Positions 61,870-64,000 of a DNA stretch of 64,000 nt are shown one piece after another; within the stretch, counting starts at the first letter, position 1, and the number at the start of each line of letters is the position of its first letter. The notes under the pieces were generated by a model. That model saw only the letters and a program-made list of their open reading frames with translations. It made no database searches and had not been told where the DNA came from. A program made the position numbers and the translations under genes. This DNA comes from Candidatus Opimibacter iunctus (lineage in GTDB: Bacteria; Bacteroidota; Bacteroidia; Chitinophagales; Saprospiraceae): assembly GCA_016716665.1 (NCBI GenBank), contig JADJVH010000011.1:62001-126000 (forward strand). The letters run 5' to 3'.

Positions 61870-62592
61870 ATGGGAAGGATATTCGAAGTACGTAAGTCGA
61901 GCATGTTTGCTCGGTATGACCGCATGGCCAAGCAATTTACCCGCATCGGGAAGGAAATCGCCATAGCGGTCAAGGCCAGCGGCCCTGATCCGGACAATAA
62001 TTCCTCCTTGCGCCGGGCCATGCAGAATGCCAAGAGTGTCAACATGCCCAAGGACAAGGTGGAAGCGGCGATCAAGCGCGCCATGGGCAAAGACATGGCC
62101 AATTATGAAGAGGTGATGTATGAAGGGTATGGCCCGCACGGTGTCGCCATCATCGTCGAAGCCGCTACAGATAATATCGTTCGTACCGTAGCCAATGTAC
62201 GTTCAGCCTTCAACAAGGGAAATGGTGCGCTCAGTACCAGCGGAAGTGTGAGTTTCCAGTTTAGCAAAATGGGTGTTTTCAACCTCGAACCTGAAGGTCT
62301 CGACCCTGAAAACCTGGAACTGGAACTCATTGATTTCGGATTGCAGGAAATGGGAGAAGGAGTCACTGAAGATGGTAAGGATGTCCTGGTGGTCCGTTGC
62401 GCCTTCGCCGATTTCGGCAAGATGCAAAAGGCCCTCGAAGAGCGGGACATTAAGGTGCTGACCTCCCAGTTTGAATGGATCCCCGCCACCACTGTGGAGC
62501 TGGACGAAGCTGCTGCAGAGGAAGTATTGAAACTTGTAGCACGGATAGAAGCGGATGAGGACGTCCAGCATGTGTTCCACAACCTGGCCTGA
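61870..62592 (+). CDS. YebC/PmpR-family protein (TACO1 homologue)
   Basis: 240 aa, standard length. Opens MGRIFEVRKSSMFARYDRMA; conserved EIAIAVKASGPDPDNNSSLR (residues ~29-48) and VNMPKDKVEAAIKRAMGK, then YEGYGPHGVAIIVEAATDN (~84-102). YebC proteins help translation of polyproline stretches and were earlier described as transcriptional regulators. Followed by a strong palindrome. Confidence 0.94.
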   Translation: MGRIFEVRKSSMFARYDRMAKQFTRIGKEIAIAVKASGPDPDNNSSLRRAMQNAKSVNMPKDKVEAAIKRAMGKDMANYEEVMYEGYGPHGVAIIVEAATDNIVRTVANVRSAFNKGNGALSTSGSVSFQFSKMGVFNLEPEGLDPENLELELIDFGLQEMGEGVTEDGKDVLVVRCAFADFGKMQKALEERDIKVLTSQFEWIPATTVELDEAAAEEVLKLVARIEADEDVQHVFHNLA

Positions 62593-62649
62593 TCAATGGA
62601 GTAGAGGGGGGCTGTTGCAAGGTTCGAAACCATCAATAATCAACAGAAA

Positions 62650-62687
62650 AAGACAGTGTGGCACACCTAGGTGTGCCACACTGTCTT
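62650..62687. terminator. Perfect 38-bp palindrome between convergent genes
   Basis: Arms AAGACAGTGTGGCACACCT and its exact complement, meeting at CCTAGG. It lies 58 bases after yebC and 73 bases after the end of the opposite gene, so it can stop transcription from both sides. Confidence 0.75.
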
Positions 62688-62759
62688 AACATATTGAGAT
62701 TCAGTCCGTTACAGGCACATTTAACACTTTTTCAAATTTTACTTTTTTACCGGTAATGC

Positions 62760-64000
62760 TTACCGGCAGATCAGGAATTTTTGGTGGTAAATCCTGTGCT
62801 CACCTTGCAATATTAAGGTGTATAAACCAACCGGTAATGATGAAACGTCAAGCTTATTTCCAAATAGCCGATTTCTAAAAACAATATTTCCCTCACTATT
62901 GAAGATAGAAGTGTTAACAGGGACAAGTGTGGCTTCATCTCCAAAATGTGAAATGTATAACATGTCGGTCACAGGATTTGGGAAGAGGTTTAATGTTTCA
63001 TTCTCCATCTTGCCGGTCGCGTTGATGATGACGATGATTGCATTTGACCTTGACTCACATCCTGAAGCTAAAGAAGTCACCACTACCTCATAGGTTCCAC
63101 TGGTTACCGGACTAAAGCTTTGCCCTGTTGCTCCTTCAACAGGTATGCCATGCAACAACCATTGATACGAACCTGAACCTGTTTCACAAGTCAGCACCCC
63201 ATTATTTTCAACAATGACTGCTTCAGGAACCTGATATGGAGAGGTGTTCAGGGTCAGCGTATCTGTAGTCTTTCCACAGGCATCTTGTCCCGTGACAGTG
63301 ACTTCGCCCGGTATGGCACCGGCAATGACGCGGATGGAAGATGTATTTGAATTGCCATAGATCAGCCAATCAGCAGGGAATGACCAATCAAACAGATCCA
63401 CATCTGATGATGCTACACTATAGGTTATTGTATCCCGCTGACAGGGAGATGTCTCGCCAGAAATGTCATAGAGTGTTGGACTGAAACTGCATGGAGAGTA
63501 TTTCACAATATTTCCCCCGAATCCTGTGCTCCATACCGTCTCCTTTTGAGGTATCGCATAGATTCCTAACAGGGCTTCCGGAGATTGATGATCCGGTATC
63601 CATGTCTGACCACCATCGTTTGTGCGCAGTATGATACCGGATCCCGCACCTCCGCCAGCAACCCAGCCGGTATCCGGATTGGTAAATGATACTGCTCTCC
63701 AGAAAGTACGGAAAGGTAGAACCATAGTCAGCCAATCAGCCCCGCCATTTGACGTATGCCATATCGTATCTGTAAATGATGAAGAGACAGCCCAGCCTTC
63801 ATTTTCGGTAGTAAAATGTATATCGGATAATTGGCTCCGGCCATCGTAGTGCTGGGAAACCCAGGTGTTACCTCCATTTTCAGTATACAGGATCTGTCCA
63901 TACCATCCGCATGCCCATCCTTTTTGTGCATTGACAAAATCCAGGCCCATCAGGATATCGGCAGGCTCTTCATACACTTTGTCCCACTGGGCACCTCCAT
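62760..64000 (-). CDS. T9SS-exported protein with YCF48/photosystem-assembly-type repeats, partial (start outside window)
   Basis: At least 413 codons, open to the window edge. The visible N-terminal part has repeated YCF48-type blades (GLDFVNAQKGWACGWYGQIL; HFTTENEGWAVSSS; TNPDTGWVAGGG; RTNDGGQTW), forming a beta-propeller. Then a PKD-like domain and an Ig-like region (GSGSYQWLLHGIPVEGATG), and a T9SS sorting domain (LNLFPNPVTDMLYISH ... LPVGLYTLILQG). The frame continues upstream past 63977 (GGAQWDKV precedes it). Function unknown; surface-exposed. Confidence 0.9.
   Translation of the reverse strand, partial: GGAQWDKVYEEPADILMGLDFVNAQKGWACGWYGQILYTENGGNTWVSQHYDGRSQLSDIHFTTENEGWAVSSSFTDTIWHTSNGGADWLTMVLPFRTFWRAVSFTNPDTGWVAGGGAGSGIILRTNDGGQTWIPDHQSPEALLGIYAIPQKETVWSTGFGGNIVKYSPCSFSPTLYDISGETSPCQRDTITYSVASSDVDLFDWSFPADWLIYGNSNTSSIRVIAGAIPGEVTVTGQDACGKTTDTLTLNTSPYQVPEAVIVENNGVLTCETGSGSYQWLLHGIPVEGATGQSFSPVTSGTYEVVVTSLASGCESRSNAIIVIINATGKMENETLNLFPNPVTDMLYISHFGDEATLVPVNTSIFNSEGNIVFRNRLFGNKLDVSSLPVGLYTLILQGEHRIYHQKFLICR

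Overview
The window looks like a chromosomal segment of a free-living Bacteroidota bacterium, possibly Saprospiria- or Chitinophagia-like; genus not assignable from sequence alone. Evidence: several secreted proteins end in type IX secretion (T9SS) sorting domains; the cbb3 oxidase has a fused CcoN-CcoO; and many genes are preceded by the Bacteroidota promoter -7 element TAnnTTTG. There are lipoproteins with short lipoboxes, a GIN-domain protein and a Gre-like protein. I see no rRNA, tRNA, CRISPR array, transposase or phage gene.

Layout. 1-2.3 kb: pstS-pstC-pstA phosphate importer (minus strand, pstA cut by the window edge). 3.1-7.8 kb: a dihaem cytochrome c, then TspO, an SDR, TerC and two small lipoproteins. 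7.8-18.8 kb: a molybdenum-cofactor and formate dehydrogenase block on the plus strand: moaA, moeA, a TauE-like permease, moaD, moaE, fdhD, a fused NuoE-NuoF-type beta subunit, a NuoG/FdhF-type alpha subunit and a moaC-mogA fusion. Together they make most of the cofactor and the NAD-linked enzyme that uses it. 19-31 kb: mixed genes (sterol desaturase-like, RelE toxin and antitoxin, membrane protein plus HTH regulator, S41 peptidase, MscS channel, acetyltransferases). 31-36.5 kb: a LytS/LytTR two-component pair and several broken genes. 36.6-43 kb: large T9SS exported proteins (M43 metalloprotease, CotH kinase with lamin-tail domains) and a methionine gamma-lyase-type enzyme. 43-52.8 kb: a full cbb3 oxidase locus on the minus strand: rrf2, ccoI, ccoS, ccoNO, a small ccoQ, ccoP, ccoG, ccoH/fixH and a SafE-like protein. 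53-58.4 kb: CAT-like and HAD genes, then two paralogous dihaem cytochrome c peroxidases flanking a DoxX-like gene. 58.7-64 kb: TMTC-like TPR membrane protein, GIN-domain lipoprotein, yebC, and the end of a YCF48/T9SS protein.

Three things stand out. (1) Two ~255-270 bp intergenic elements (4082-4336 plus; 18920-19191 minus) share a framework but their paired arms differ in a compensating way, as expected for a conserved folded structure. Both sit directly downstream of a stop codon in the sense direction. (2) An 18-bp dyad of form AAAGA-N8-TCTTT lies 19-20 bases upstream of the -7 box of rrf2 and of both cytochrome c peroxidases, and a close copy precedes ccoI. This suggests a regulon joining the cbb3 oxidase and the peroxidases. 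(3) Intergenic DNA is built from a small set of short repeat modules that abut stop codons and in two cases (ccoS and the S41 peptidase) run into the coding region and supply its last codons.

Four genes (tspO, the antitoxin, a lipoprotein, a Crp/Fnr regulator) are each broken by one shift at or beside a C/G run. This may reflect base-calling error rather than biology.
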